55,632 nucleotides of DNA, from contig NZ_MKIQ01000006.1 in assembly GCF_001832885.1 (NCBI RefSeq), positions 1-55,632 on the forward strand, written 5' to 3'. This DNA is from Floricoccus penangensis. GTDB lineage: Bacteria; Bacillota; Bacilli; Lactobacillales; Streptococcaceae. The position numbers and the translations under genes are program-made. Below are positions 1-8,451 of this stretch, in pieces (position 1 is the stretch's first letter; every line of letters begins with the position of its first letter). The notes below the pieces were generated by a model that was not told the origin of the DNA, did not search any database, and worked only from the letters and a program-made list of their open reading frames with translations.

Positions 1-13
1 GTAATATTATCTT

Positions 14-38
14 GTACTTCTTCTGAAGTACTTTTTTT
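14..38 (+). terminator. Intrinsic terminator of the gene upstream of the window
   Basis: A perfect 7-bp stem (GTACTTC / GAAGTAC) with a TTCT loop is followed by seven or eight T. It closes a plus-strand transcription unit that lies outside the window, so polA starts a new one. Confidence 0.85.
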
Positions 39-133
39 GTGCAAAATTTTGGCTTTTGTATAGTGTATGCTGGCTTACTTTTTAACTCTTTTATGTTAAC
101 ATTAATATATAAATAGAAAACACAGAGGAATCA

Positions 134-2758
134 ATGAAAAAATTATTATTAATAGATGGAAGTTCCATTGCTTTTAGAGCTTTTTTTGCCTTATATACTC
201 AAATAGACAAATTTAAAGCTCCTAATGGACTACATAATAATGCTATATATGGTTTTCACACAATGCTTTCAAATGTAATTGCTGCTGAAAATCCTACTCA
301 TATCTTAATAGCTTTTGACGCTGGAAAGACTACTTTTAGAACAAAGATGTATCCTGACTATAAAGGTGGTCGTGCAAAAACTCCTGATGAATTTAGAGAA
401 CAATTTCCGTTCATTAGAGAGATGATTGACGCATTAGGTATTAAACATTATGAGTTAGATGATTACGAAGCTGATGACATAATTGGAACTCTTGCTCATC
501 AAGCAGAACTTTCCGATTTTGATGCTATTACTGTTGTAAGTGGAGACCGAGATTTAACACAATTAACTAGTGAAAAGACTACTGTTGAAATTACTATAAA
601 AGGTGTTGGTGAGCTTGAAACTTATACACCTGATTATATGATGGAAAAACTTAGCTTAACAACTGATCAATTTATTGACTTAAAAGCATTGATGGGTGAT
701 AAATCTGATAATATTCCTGGAGTAACTAAAATCGGTGAGAAAACAGGTATAAAACTACTTTTAGAGTATGGAAGTCTCGAAGGTATTTATGATAATATCG
801 ATAGTATGAAGAAATCTAAAATGAAAGAAAACCTTATCAATGATAAGGATCAAGCTTTCTTATCAAAAGAACTTGCTACAATTGATAAACATTCTCCTGT
901 TACAATTACTCTTGATGATACTGTTTATAACGGTCCAGATTTTGATAAACTTATTAAATTTTATGATACTATGGGATTTAAAAAATTTAAGGATGAGCTA
1001 TCTAGTGATAATATTCCGCAAGTTGAAAAGTCAGAAATTGCTTATACAGTGATATCCAACCAAGACGAATTGAATGATCTGGAGTTTTCAAGTGATCAGT
1101 TCCTATATTTAGAAATTTTAGGTGAAAGCTATCACAAGGCTGATATTATCGGTTTTGCTTGGGGTAATAAAGATAACTTTTATGTGTCTAAAAATCTTTC
1201 ACTTCTTTCAGATGAAAGATTCAAAATTCCACAAAATACTTATGATTTTAAGAAAAATAAGGTTCTTTTCCATCGTCAAGGTGTAGATTATCCGTTAGTT
1301 GAATTTGATAGTATGCTTGCTAAGTATCTCATTAGTACGACTGAAGATAACAAGATTTCAACTATAGCTGACTTCTATGAATTGGAGCCGATTGCTAGTG
1401 ATGACGAAGTATATGGTAAGGGGGCTAAGATTGCTGTACCAGAAGATGAGGTGTTATTTGACCATCTAGCTCGTAAAGTGAGAGTTCTTGCTGAATCAAA
1501 AGGACTTATGGAAGAAGATTTGAATAACTATTCTCAAAAAGAACTGCTATCGGATATGGAAATGCCTTTATCTGACGTCTTGGCGAAAATGGAAATTCGC
1601 GGTATAAAAGTAAACCGTGATACCCTTAATCAAATTGGCCAAGAAAATGAAAAGTCGATTGAAAAGTTAACTTCAGAAATCTATGAGATGGCTGGTGAAG
1701 AGTTTAATATTAATTCTCCTAAGCAACTCGGTGTAATTCTTTTTGAAAAAATGGGACTTCCTGTCATTAAGAAAACGAAAACTGGCTACTCTACTGCTGT
1801 TGATGTGTTAGAAATTCTTGCGCCACAAGCTCCAATTGTAGATAAGATTTTAAAATATAGACAGCTTACTAAGATTCAATCTACCTATGTACAAGGATTA
1901 AGTAGTGAGATTGCTCCAGATGATAAAATTCATACAAGATATGTTCAGGACTTAACTCAAACTGGTCGTTTAAGTAGTGTTGAACCTAATCTTCAAAATA
2001 TTCCAGTTCGTCTTGAAGAAGGTAGAAAAATACGTAAAGCTTTTGTTCCAGAATGGGATGATAGCGTACTTTTATCAAGTGATTATTCTCAAATTGAGTT
2101 ACGTGTTTTGGCACATATTTCTGGCGATGAACACTTGATTGCTGCTTTTGAGAATGGTGATGATATTCATACTTCAACGGCTCAACGTGTGTTTGATATT
2201 GAAAACCCTGATGATGTAACTGCTAATGATAGAAGAAATGCTAAGGCAGTAAACTTTGGTGTAGTTTATGGTATTTCTGATTTTGGATTATCAAATAATT
2301 TAGGTATTTCAAGAGCTGAAGCTAAGAAATATATTGATACTTATTTTGAACGCTATCCTGGTATCAAAAATTATATGGAAGAAATAGTACGATTTGCTAA
2401 GGATAAAGGTTATGTTGAAACTCTTTATCATAGACGTCGTAAACTTCCAGATATCAATGCCCGTAATTTTAATGTTCGCCAATTTGCTGAAAGAACAGCT
2501 ATTAATTCGCCAATTCAAGGAAGTGCGGCAGATATTTTAAAAGTAGCCATGATTAATTTAGATAAGAAATTAACTGAAGGAAACTTTAAATCTAAGATGT
2601 TACTTCAGGTACATGATGAAATTGTTTTAGAAGTTCCTAGTTCAGAACTAGAAGAAGTTGGGAAATTAGTTAAAGATACAATGGAAAGTGCCATTGAATT
2701 GAAAGTTCCACTAATTGCAGATGAAAATAGTGGTAAAACATGGTACGAAGCTAAGTAA
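134..2758 (+). CDS. polA: DNA polymerase I
   Basis: This is the repair and Okazaki-fragment-processing polymerase. The first 290 or so residues form the 5'-nuclease domain, with acidic clusters such as DDYEADDIIGT and GDKSDNIPG. The C-terminal half is a family A polymerase, with motif A (DYSQIELRVL, D650), motif B (KAVNFGVVYG, from K704) and motif C (QVHDEIVLE, D828). The middle 3'-5' exonuclease-like domain lacks the DxE catalytic acids: it reads LYLEILGES where a proofreading enzyme has DTET. Family knowledge says this is usual in Firmicutes, so the enzyme should have no proofreading activity. The length of 874 residues is normal. The start is supported by an AGAGGA ribosome binding site. 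A MITE-like repeat follows the stop. Confidence 0.97.
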   Translation: MKKLLLIDGSSIAFRAFFALYTQIDKFKAPNGLHNNAIYGFHTMLSNVIAAENPTHILIAFDAGKTTFRTKMYPDYKGGRAKTPDEFREQFPFIREMIDALGIKHYELDDYEADDIIGTLAHQAELSDFDAITVVSGDRDLTQLTSEKTTVEITIKGVGELETYTPDYMMEKLSLTTDQFIDLKALMGDKSDNIPGVTKIGEKTGIKLLLEYGSLEGIYDNIDSMKKSKMKENLINDKDQAFLSKELATIDKHSPVTITLDDTVYNGPDFDKLIKFYDTMGFKKFKDELSSDNIPQVEKSEIAYTVISNQDELNDLEFSSDQFLYLEILGESYHKADIIGFAWGNKDNFYVSKNLSLLSDERFKIPQNTYDFKKNKVLFHRQGVDYPLVEFDSMLAKYLISTTEDNKISTIADFYELEPIASDDEVYGKGAKIAVPEDEVLFDHLARKVRVLAESKGLMEEDLNNYSQKELLSDMEMPLSDVLAKMEIRGIKVNRDTLNQIGQENEKSIEKLTSEIYEMAGEEFNINSPKQLGVILFEKMGLPVIKKTKTGYSTAVDVLEILAPQAPIVDKILKYRQLTKIQSTYVQGLSSEIAPDDKIHTRYVQDLTQTGRLSSVEPNLQNIPVRLEEGRKIRKAFVPEWDDSVLLSSDYSQIELRVLAHISGDEHLIAAFENGDDIHTSTAQRVFDIENPDDVTANDRRNAKAVNFGVVYGISDFGLSNNLGISRAEAKKYIDTYFERYPGIKNYMEEIVRFAKDKGYVETLYHRRRKLPDINARNFNVRQFAERTAINSPIQGSAADILKVAMINLDKKLTEGNFKSKMLLQVHDEIVLEVPSSELEEVGKLVKDTMESAIELKVPLIADENSGKTWYEAK

Positions 2759-2778
2759 TATACTTGGCTTTTTTCTTT

Positions 2779-2894
2779 TATGGTTACTTAAAAATAGATT
2801 AATACATCATTACGATTTATACTAATAAGCTTGCTTATTAAAGTGTAATAGACAGTGTAGTAAAACGAAGATATTTCTATTTTAATCAACTATA
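2779..2894. repeat. MITE-like inverted-repeat element, copy 1
   Basis: This 116-bp segment matches 15389-15504 without gaps at about 105 of 116 positions. Its ends are imperfect inverted repeats: TATGGT here (TATAGT in copy 2), a three-base gap, then TTAAAA, against TATAGT-TGA-TTAAAA read from the other end. An inner dyad (TTATACT / AGTGTAA) lets most of the element fold into one long hairpin. It carries no reading frame. The TA at both ends would suit insertion at TA dinucleotides, as in IS630/Tc1-type derived elements, but the parent element is not in the window. Confidence 0.75.
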
Positions 2895-2959
2895 GGACTT
2901 TGTGTAATTAAACGCTTACAAAATGTGATAAAATATACTTATACAAAGGAGGATGAATA

Positions 2960-3400
2960 ATGACTTATGAATTTAAAAATCCATCAGATGATGTGATTTA
3001 TTCTTATCTAGAAAATGCTAAAAATATTGCAGTAGTAGGTCTTAGCAATGATGAAAGTAAGACAAGTAATAGGGTTGCTAAGGTACTGAAAGATTTTGGT
3101 TACAAGATTATTCCTGTAAATCCTAGCCTTGCTGGACAAGAAGTACTTGGTGAAAAGGCATATGCGAGTATCAAGGATATTCCAGTTCATGTTGATATAG
3201 TAGATGTATTTCGTAGAAGTGAATTTTTACCACAAGTTGCTGAGGAATTTATTACAACAGATGCTGACGTTTTCTGGGCTCAACTTGGGTTACAAAATGA
3301 AGAAGCAGCAGAAATTTTACGTTCTAATGGTAAAAATGATATTGTAATGAACAGATGTATAAAGATAGAATTAGCAAATTCAGGACTTGTACGTAAATAA
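2960..3400 (+). CDS. CoA-binding domain protein (YccU-like)
   Basis: The 146-residue product is a single Rossmann-type CoA_binding_2 domain. Residues 20-35 carry the nucleotide-loop sequence NIAVVGLSNDESKTS, followed by KIIPVNPSLAGQEVLGEKAY and, near the C-terminus, FWAQLGLQNEEA and a conserved Cys in NRCIKIE. Proteins of this family bind CoA and resemble the alpha subunit of succinyl-CoA synthetase without its catalytic parts. Their cellular role is not established. The gene follows polA in streptococci too. A strong AAAGGAGG ribosome binding site precedes the ATG. Confidence 0.85.
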   Translation: MTYEFKNPSDDVIYSYLENAKNIAVVGLSNDESKTSNRVAKVLKDFGYKIIPVNPSLAGQEVLGEKAYASIKDIPVHVDIVDVFRRSEFLPQVAEEFITTDADVFWAQLGLQNEEAAEILRSNGKNDIVMNRCIKIELANSGLVRK

Positions 3401-3431
3401 TAAACAAATCTTTTGGCAAATTCTTTTTCAC

Positions 3432-3460
3432 TTGCTAGAATGAATACAACGTAATATTAA
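3432..3460 (+). promoter_or_regulatory. Candidate promoter of the DUF1033 gene
   Basis: TTGCTA at 3432-3437 and TATTAA at 3455-3460 are separated by 17 bases. Transcription would start near 3467, at the ribosome binding site, putting the hairpin at 3475-3492 at the 5' end of the mRNA. Confidence 0.45.
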
Positions 3461-3474
3461 TAAGTGAAGGAGAG

Positions 3475-3492
3475 AAGACTGCTTGCAGTCTT
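3475..3492 (+). other. Hairpin between ribosome binding site and start codon
   Basis: The perfect stem AAGACTGC / GCAGTCTT has a two-base TT loop that opens to at least four in practice. It lies between AAGGAGAG (3467-3474) and ATG 3504. Only four T follow, so it is a weak candidate for a terminator. A TTG in the loop could be an alternative start. Confidence 0.55.
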
Positions 3493-3503
3493 TTAATAAT
3501 TAT

Positions 3504-3875
3504 ATGTATCAAGTTGTAAAATTGGTTGGAGATACCGAACCCTGGTGGTTTTTTGAGGATTGGAAAAAAGATATCATAACTTTAGAAGAATTTGATAACT
3601 TTTATGAAGCATTAAAAATATATAAAAAGAATATAGAGCAGGCAGTTGATTCCTATGAAATGTACCAAAGTAGATCAGATTTTCTAGCAACATTTTGGAA
3701 TACCCAGGAACAAATTTGGTGTGAAGAATGTGGTGATTATTTACAACAGTATCACTCTTTAACTCTGCTAGAAGATTGGCATCCAGTAACTAGTTATGAG
3801 AAAAGAAATGCCTATTCAAAAAAAACAGGATGTGTTCCTTTCAAGGTATGTTCAAGAAAATTAAAAAATGAATAA
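3504..3875 (+). CDS. DUF1033 family protein
   Basis: This small soluble protein of unknown function has the family's aromatic-rich start (MYQVVKLVGDTEPWWFFEDW) and a CxxC pair (CEECG) followed by many aromatic residues. DUF1033 genes stand immediately upstream of the comG (comY) operon in streptococci, as here, but no function is known. The frame is open from a TTG at 3483. I place the start at ATG 3504 because the family begins with MYQV. The AAGGAGAG binding site is then 30 bases away, but an 8-bp hairpin (3475-3492) between the two would shorten the effective spacing to about 11 bases. Confidence 0.8.
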   Translation: MYQVVKLVGDTEPWWFFEDWKKDIITLEEFDNFYEALKIYKKNIEQAVDSYEMYQSRSDFLATFWNTQEQIWCEECGDYLQQYHSLTLLEDWHPVTSYEKRNAYSKKTGCVPFKVCSRKLKNE

Positions 3876-3879
3876 TAAA

Positions 3880-3914
3880 AAATCGTTTCTTTTAAATAAA
3901 GAAGCGATTTTTTT
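3880..3914 (+). terminator. Terminator after the DUF1033 gene
   Basis: The stem AAATCG-t-TTCTT / AAGAA-g-CGATTT with a short A/T loop runs into a T tract. It separates the DUF1033 gene from the comG operon. Confidence 0.85.
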
Positions 3915-3963
3915 GTTATAACTTATTCTAATTTTCGTATTAAAATTTACAAAGGAGAAGTAC

Positions 3964-4902
3964 ATGGTGCTAGAAAAAGCAAAAATAATAATTCAATTAG
4001 CTATAGAAAGAAGTGTTCATGATATATACTTCTTACCTAAAGAAAATTTTTATGAGATTAGATATAGATCATCCAAGGAAAATAGATTGCATGAAAAGCT
4101 TTCTATTGAAGAATCATTAGCATTAATTTCACACTTTAAATTTATCTCAGGTATGAATGTAGGTGAAAAGAGACGTTCGCAACTAGGATCTTGTAATTAT
4201 AGTCTTGATTCAGTAAAGAAAAGGTTACGTCTTTCAACTGTTGGTGATGTATTCGGAATGGAAAGTATGGTAATTCGAATTCTCTATAGTGAGGAGGATG
4301 ACGCACAATTTTGGTTTAATGGACAAGTAGAAATCGAAAAAATCATAAATAGACGTGGTCTCTATCTATTCTCAGGTCCTGTAGGGAGTGGGAAGACGAC
4401 CCTGATGTACCTTTTAGCTAGATTGAAATTTGAAGGTAAGCAAGTTATTACCATTGAAGATCCAGTTGAAATTATTCAAAAAAATTTTTTACAACTTCAA
4501 TTAAATAGAGCGATAGGAAATGACTATGATAATTTGATAAAACTATCTCTCAGACATATGCCTGATTTGGTTATTGTTGGAGAAATTAGAGATGAACAAA
4601 CAGCTCGTGCGGTAATACGCGCTAGTTTGACTGGCTATACAGTTTTTTCAACAATTCATGCAAAGAGTGTTGGAGGTGCCTATGAAAGACTTTTAGAACT
4701 AGGAATAAGTAAATCAGAAATTGAAAATTCCGTATCAGCAGTTATTTATCAACGTCTTTTAGTTGGTAAAGGCCTAATTGACTTTTCTATAGGTAATATA
4801 CAAAATCATAGAGGGGAGAAATGGAATGAACAACTTGAAAAATTATTTGCAAATGGACATATCTCTCATGATGAGAAAGAATCCGAAAAAATTATCACTT
4901 AA
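3964..4902 (+). CDS. comGA: Competence pseudopilus ATPase ComGA (ComYA)
   Basis: This is the type II/IV secretion ATPase that powers assembly of the DNA-uptake pseudopilus during transformation. It has a Walker A motif GPVGSGKTT (K144), an Asp/His-box region (ITIEDPVEI), and the Walker B-linked signature GEIRDEQTA near residue 206, followed by the His box STIHAKS. The length of 312 matches streptococcal ComYA; like those it lacks the long N-terminal domain of PilB. AAAGGAGAAG precedes the ATG. It is the first of seven overlapping genes, so the operon is presumably induced as a unit by competence. I did not find a convincing ComX promoter. Confidence 0.95.
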   Translation: MVLEKAKIIIQLAIERSVHDIYFLPKENFYEIRYRSSKENRLHEKLSIEESLALISHFKFISGMNVGEKRRSQLGSCNYSLDSVKKRLRLSTVGDVFGMESMVIRILYSEEDDAQFWFNGQVEIEKIINRRGLYLFSGPVGSGKTTLMYLLARLKFEGKQVITIEDPVEIIQKNFLQLQLNRAIGNDYDNLIKLSLRHMPDLVIVGEIRDEQTARAVIRASLTGYTVFSTIHAKSVGGAYERLLELGISKSEIENSVSAVIYQRLLVGKGLIDFSIGNIQNHRGEKWNEQLEKLFANGHISHDEKESEKIIT

Positions 4903-5869
4903 AAAACAAGTGAAGCTTATTCAACTCATGAATAATTTATTCTCAAGTGGATTCACATTAACCGAAATTGTTAATTTCCTGTCAAAAAGCGGACTAGTAG
5001 AACAAGGATTTACACAAGTAATGCATAAAGACTTGACGGAAGGGAAAAATTTGTCAGAAATATTGGATCATTTAGGTTTTTCTAAAAATGTTGTAACTCA
5101 GGTTACACTTGCTGATTATCATGGAAATATTGAACAATCATTAAATTTGATAGAAATAAATTTGAGAAAGATACTTGATGTTAGAAAGAAAATAATTCAA
5201 GTTGCTACATATCCAGTAATTCTTGTTTTTTTCTTAATAGCTATTATGGTCGGACTTAACAAATATTTATTTGAACAAAATGACTCTGAGAATTATGCAA
5301 GTTTTTTTGTAAGGAACTTACCACAAATATTTTTTATTGGATCTGTATTTATAAGTATTGTAATAATATGCATATTTCTATATTTCAAGAGAAAAAAATC
5401 AATTAATAACTATCAAATAATAATGAAAATCCCTTTTATTTCTTCAGTTGTACAAACATATTTGACCGCATATTACGCGCGTGAATGGGGAAATTTAATT
5501 GGACAAGGAATTGAAATGAATAGTATTGTAAGTTTAATGCAGAGCCAAAAAAATAAACTTTTTTCTGAACTTGGATTTGAATTTTCAAAGAGAATGGAAA
5601 AAGGTCAGGAATTTAGCAAACAAGTTGAATCATATTCTTTTTTTAAAAGAGAATTAGCACTTATTATCGAATATGGAGAGATGAAATCGAAACTTGGTAA
5701 GGAGCTAGAAATTTATTCAGATGAGTGCTGGAATGAATTTTTTATAAAAATAGATAGATATCTTCAACTTATACAACCTGTAATTTTTCTTTTTGTAGCA
5801 CTTATGATAATTATGATTTATGCGGCTATGTTGCTGCCAATTTACCAAAATATGGAGGGATTTATATGA
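4826..5869 (+). CDS. comGB: Competence pseudopilus membrane protein ComGB
   Basis: This is the polytopic inner-membrane platform (GspF/PilC family) of the DNA-uptake pseudopilus. The 347 residues contain two cytoplasmic GspF-like repeats and three hydrophobic segments: about residues 128-148 (ATYPVILVFFLIAIMV), 165-188 and a C-terminal one (FLFVALMIIMIYAAMLL). The start overlaps comGA by 77 bases. It is chosen because GAGGGGAG lies eight bases upstream of ATG 4826. Its stop overlaps the comGC start as ATGA, indicating translational coupling. Confidence 0.92.
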   Translation: MNNLKNYLQMDISLMMRKNPKKLSLKKQVKLIQLMNNLFSSGFTLTEIVNFLSKSGLVEQGFTQVMHKDLTEGKNLSEILDHLGFSKNVVTQVTLADYHGNIEQSLNLIEINLRKILDVRKKIIQVATYPVILVFFLIAIMVGLNKYLFEQNDSENYASFFVRNLPQIFFIGSVFISIVIICIFLYFKRKKSINNYQIIMKIPFISSVVQTYLTAYYAREWGNLIGQGIEMNSIVSLMQSQKNKLFSELGFEFSKRMEKGQEFSKQVESYSFFKRELALIIEYGEMKSKLGKELEIYSDECWNEFFIKIDRYLQLIQPVIFLFVALMIIMIYAAMLLPIYQNMEGFI

Positions 5870-6180
5870 GAAAAATCTTAAGAAAACGTCTACCAGCCTT
5901 TACTTTAATTGAAATGTTAATCGTCCTTCTTATAATCAGTGTTTTGATTTTATTATTTGTACCAAATTTATCTAAACAAAAAGAAAAAATAAATGAAACC
6001 GGCCAAGGAGCAGTAGTAAAAGTTGTGGAGAGCCAAGCGGAGTTATTTGAGCTAAATAATGGAAAATCAGCTAGTTTAAAAGAATTACTAGCAGATAACA
6101 GTATCACACAGGAACAGTATAAGACTTATAAGGAATACTATGAAAAAAATTCAAATAAGACAGCTAAGATTCCGAATTAG
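5866..6180 (+). CDS. comGC: Major competence pseudopilin ComGC
   Basis: This is the main subunit of the transformation pseudopilus. It has a short basic leader (MRKILRKRLPA), a prepilin cleavage site before FTLIEM with the conserved Glu at position +5, and a 20-residue hydrophobic helix (LIVLLIISVLILLFVP). The rest is a small hydrophilic domain. The 104 residues fit the family. Processing and methylation would require the prepilin peptidase ComC, which is not in the window. GGAGG lies just upstream, inside the end of comGB. Confidence 0.93.
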   Translation: MRKILRKRLPAFTLIEMLIVLLIISVLILLFVPNLSKQKEKINETGQGAVVKVVESQAELFELNNGKSASLKELLADNSITQEQYKTYKEYYEKNSNKTAKIPN

Positions 6181-6574
6181 TGCCTTTACATTATTAGAAA
6201 GTCTGATGAGTTTATTTGTAATATCCTTTATTCTTATTGTGTTTACAATATCATTTACAAATAAAATAAATATTATAAAAGGAGAGCTATTTATTTTGAG
6301 ATTTGAGCGTATTTATAGGGATACACAATTTCAAAGTATGGTAAGAAAACAATCCAATAATTTAGAGATTGTAAATAAAAAGCTTTTGTATCTTGGAAAG
6401 GAAGTTGAAATTCCTAATCAAGTAGAATTTGTTAATTCATATAATATACGCTTTTCTGAAGATGGGGGAAATTCAAGTTTACAAAAAATTGAAATTTATC
6501 TTCCGTATACGAAGAAGAAGTTGAATTATCAGTTGTATGTAGGGAGTGGTAAATATAAAAAAAGTATTAGTTAA
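6140..6574 (+). CDS. comGD: Minor competence pseudopilin ComGD
   Basis: This prepilin-like protein of 144 residues has a basic leader ending in ISA, the cleavage motif FTLLES, and a following hydrophobic helix (LFVISFILIVFTISF). The frame overlaps the end of comGC by 41 bases, which is typical of this compact operon. The globular part is poorly conserved; the name rests on the signal and the third-pseudopilin position order. It probably helps to start or cap pseudopilus assembly. Confidence 0.88.
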   Translation: MKKIQIRQLRFRISAFTLLESLMSLFVISFILIVFTISFTNKINIIKGELFILRFERIYRDTQFQSMVRKQSNNLEIVNKKLLYLGKEVEIPNQVEFVNSYNIRFSEDGGNSSLQKIEIYLPYTKKKLNYQLYVGSGKYKKSIS

Positions 6575-6839
6575 GGGATATATATTATTAGAAAGCCTAT
6601 TTGCATTATCACTTCTATCTATACTTACTACGATTATCCTTTTCGAAGTAGATAAAAGTCGTAAAGAACATACGGAATTATTGCATCAAGCAGAAGTCTT
6701 AAATGTTGCTAAAATGGCTTACGATTCTGAGATAAATGATTTACAGATAAATGGCGTATCTGTAAAGATTGAAAAAAGCGAAACTACAATAAAAATTTAT
6801 GACAATCAAAAGGAGGTATTAAAGCTTGAATTTAAATAG
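6546..6839 (+). CDS. comGE: Minor competence pseudopilin ComGE
   Basis: This 97-residue product has the leader MVNIKKVLVKG, a cleavage motif YILLES and the helix LFALSLLSILTTIILF. The start is a GTG at 6546 that overlaps comGD by 29 bases. No ATG exists in frame before the signal sequence, and the ribosome binding site (AGGGA) is almost touching the start, so translation may depend on coupling to comGD. The identification rests on position and signal rather than on the globular domain. Confidence 0.85.
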   Translation: MVNIKKVLVKGYILLESLFALSLLSILTTIILFEVDKSRKEHTELLHQAEVLNVAKMAYDSEINDLQINGVSVKIEKSETTIKIYDNQKEVLKLEFK

Positions 6840-7263
6840 AATCAAAGCTTTTACTTTGATTGAGTGTTTAGTAGCTCTTTTTGTAATATCTGGAAGTTTA
6901 ATGGTTGTACAAGGATTAACAAAACTGTTAAGTGAAGATATGAGGTATATAAATACAGATAAAACGCTTGATTGGCAACTTTTTTGTGGCATGCTCAGAA
7001 GAGAATTAGATGGAAGCGAATTAATAAAAGTTGAAAATAATTATTTATATGTGAAGAAGGATAATAGTCTTAGATTTGGTCAACCAGTGGGAAGTCCAGA
7101 TTTTCGTAAGACACATTCGAGTGGTAGAGGGTATCAACCAATGATTTTTGGCCTAAAATCCACACAAATTAAAGAACTTGATAAATTGGTTACATTTGAA
7201 ATTACTTTTGATAATGGACAGAGCTTTAGTATGCTCTATAAATTTCAAGAAGGGATGGAATAA
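6826..7263 (+). CDS. comGF: Minor competence pseudopilin ComGF
   Basis: The 145-residue product has the leader MNLNRIKA, the pseudopilin motif FTLIECLVALFVISG and a ComGF-type C-terminal domain (PMIFGLKS, LVTFEITFDNGQ). The start is a TTG at 6826, chosen because a full AGGAGG lies nine bases upstream and no ATG fits before the signal sequence. It overlaps comGE by 14 bases. The family is part of the minor pseudopilin tip complex. Confidence 0.88.
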   Translation: MNLNRIKAFTLIECLVALFVISGSLMVVQGLTKLLSEDMRYINTDKTLDWQLFCGMLRRELDGSELIKVENNYLYVKKDNSLRFGQPVGSPDFRKTHSSGRGYQPMIFGLKSTQIKELDKLVTFEITFDNGQSFSMLYKFQEGME

Positions 7264-7571
7264 TGAAAGTTAGAGCAGGTATATTAATACATGTTTTATT
7301 TTTAGCAATAATTTTTACATTCATTTTAGAATTTTATATCACGGCGACTATAGATGATAGGAAAAATATCGAATCTCAAATAAATCAAATTAAGGCAGAA
7401 ATGATTATCGATCTTGCTAAGAATAAAATTAAAACAAATAGGGAGGAGAAAGGACAATTAGAATTCGATAATGGAATTTGCTATTTTGAAACTGAAGATG
7501 AGCATTATAATTTTAAGATTCAATTTACAAAAGAAAAAGAACAGCCTTACTTCTTTAAGGTCGCAAAATAA
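7263..7571 (+). CDS. comGG: Competence protein ComGG
   Basis: This is the last gene of the pseudopilus operon, 102 residues, with a start that shares bases with the comGF stop (TAATG). The N-terminus, MKVRAGILIHVLFLAIIFTF, is a membrane helix without the usual FTLIE cleavage signature. That is also seen in other streptococcal ComGG proteins. It is identified by its place and size. In many streptococci a methyltransferase gene and ackA follow; here ispE follows within 26 bases. Confidence 0.82.
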   Translation: MKVRAGILIHVLFLAIIFTFILEFYITATIDDRKNIESQINQIKAEMIIDLAKNKIKTNREEKGQLEFDNGICYFETEDEHYNFKIQFTKEKEQPYFFKVAK

Positions 7572-7583
7572 ATTTGATTTTGC

Positions 7584-7589
7584 TATACT
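7584..7589 (+). promoter_or_regulatory. Extended -10 element directly before ispE
   Basis: TGC-TATACT lies at 7581-7589 and ends seven bases before the ispE ATG, so transcription would start at or one base before the start codon. No ribosome binding site is present. The -35 region (TCGCAA at 7561-7566) is poor. Confidence 0.5.
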
Positions 7590-7596
7590 TTAGATT

Positions 7597-8445
7597 ATGG
7601 AAATAACAGAAAAAGCACCCGCGAAAATTAATTTAGGATTAGATATAATCGGAAAAAGATCAGATGGCTTTCATGAGCTTGATATGATTATGGCAAGTGT
7701 AGATTTAGCAGATCGAATAACTATCAAGGAGCTTGATAGAGATAAGATAGTTATCAAGTCGAATAGTATATCAGTTCCACAAAATAGTAAAAATCATGCT
7801 TATAAAGCTGCTCAAGTAATTAAACGAGAATTTAATATAAAAAAAGGAGTAGAAATTTTCATTCATAAGATTACACCTGTTGCAGCTGGTTTAGCAGGGG
7901 GATCAAGCGATGCTGCTGCCACACTTCGTGCTTTGAATACTTTATGGAATCTACAACTTTCTAAAGAAGAGCTTGCTAAACTAGGTGAAGAGGTAGGAAG
8001 CGATGTCCCATACTGTGTCTATGGTGGAATAGCACGTGTTGGTGGACGTGGTGAAATCGTAAACCCACTACCTAATAATTTAAACTATTGGGTAGTGCTA
8101 GTTAAACCAGAATTTGGAGTATCAACACCAGCAGTTTTTAAAAAAGTTAGCCTAGACTCAGTCAAACATGCTAATATTGATATTTTAGAAGAAGCTGTCA
8201 TCAACAAAAATATGGACATAATAAATGAAAATTTAGCAAATTCATTGGAACCCATAACAGTAAATATGCACCCAGAGATATTAAAGATAAAACAAGTTCT
8301 TTCTGAGGCTGGTGCCGATGGTGTTCTAATGAGTGGTAGTGGTCCTACAGTATTTGCAATTTTTGATAAAAAAAGTAGAGCTGAAAGAGCAGTAAATAGC
8401 ATAAAGGGATTTTGTAAAGAAGTATATTTAGTAAGAAATTTATGA
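7597..8445 (+). CDS. ispE: 4-diphosphocytidyl-2-C-methyl-D-erythritol kinase
   Basis: This GHMP-family kinase phosphorylates CDP-methylerythritol. In the MEP isoprenoid pathway that is the fourth step. It has the N-terminal KAPAKINLGLDI motif, the ATP-binding loop PVAAGLAGGSSDAAA (about residues 89-103) and the C-terminal GVLMSGSGPTVFA. The 282 residues are full length. Many streptococci lack the MEP pathway and keep ispE as an isolated gene; whether other MEP genes exist here cannot be seen. There is no ribosome binding site before the ATG, and a -10 element ends seven bases upstream, so the mRNA may be leaderless. Confidence 0.9.
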   Translation: MEITEKAPAKINLGLDIIGKRSDGFHELDMIMASVDLADRITIKELDRDKIVIKSNSISVPQNSKNHAYKAAQVIKREFNIKKGVEIFIHKITPVAAGLAGGSSDAAATLRALNTLWNLQLSKEELAKLGEEVGSDVPYCVYGGIARVGGRGEIVNPLPNNLNYWVVLVKPEFGVSTPAVFKKVSLDSVKHANIDILEEAVINKNMDIINENLANSLEPITVNMHPEILKIKQVLSEAGADGVLMSGSGPTVFAIFDKKSRAERAVNSIKGFCKEVYLVRNL

Positions 8446-8451
8446 TTACAC

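Noticed and set aside
324-1300. Degenerate proofreading domain of polA as a gene defect
   Set aside because: Loss of the 3'-5' exonuclease residues is normal in DNA polymerase I of many Firmicutes, so it is not an anomaly.
2905-2925. cre-like AAACGCTTACA before the CoA-binding protein gene
   Set aside because: The conserved TG at the left end is missing, and no reason for catabolite control is known for this gene.
3934-3941. TTCGTATT upstream of comGA as a ComX (cin-box) promoter
   Set aside because: It matches TACGAATA at only 5 of 8 positions and the T tract is short. I do not claim it, though a divergent ComX site in this lineage is possible.
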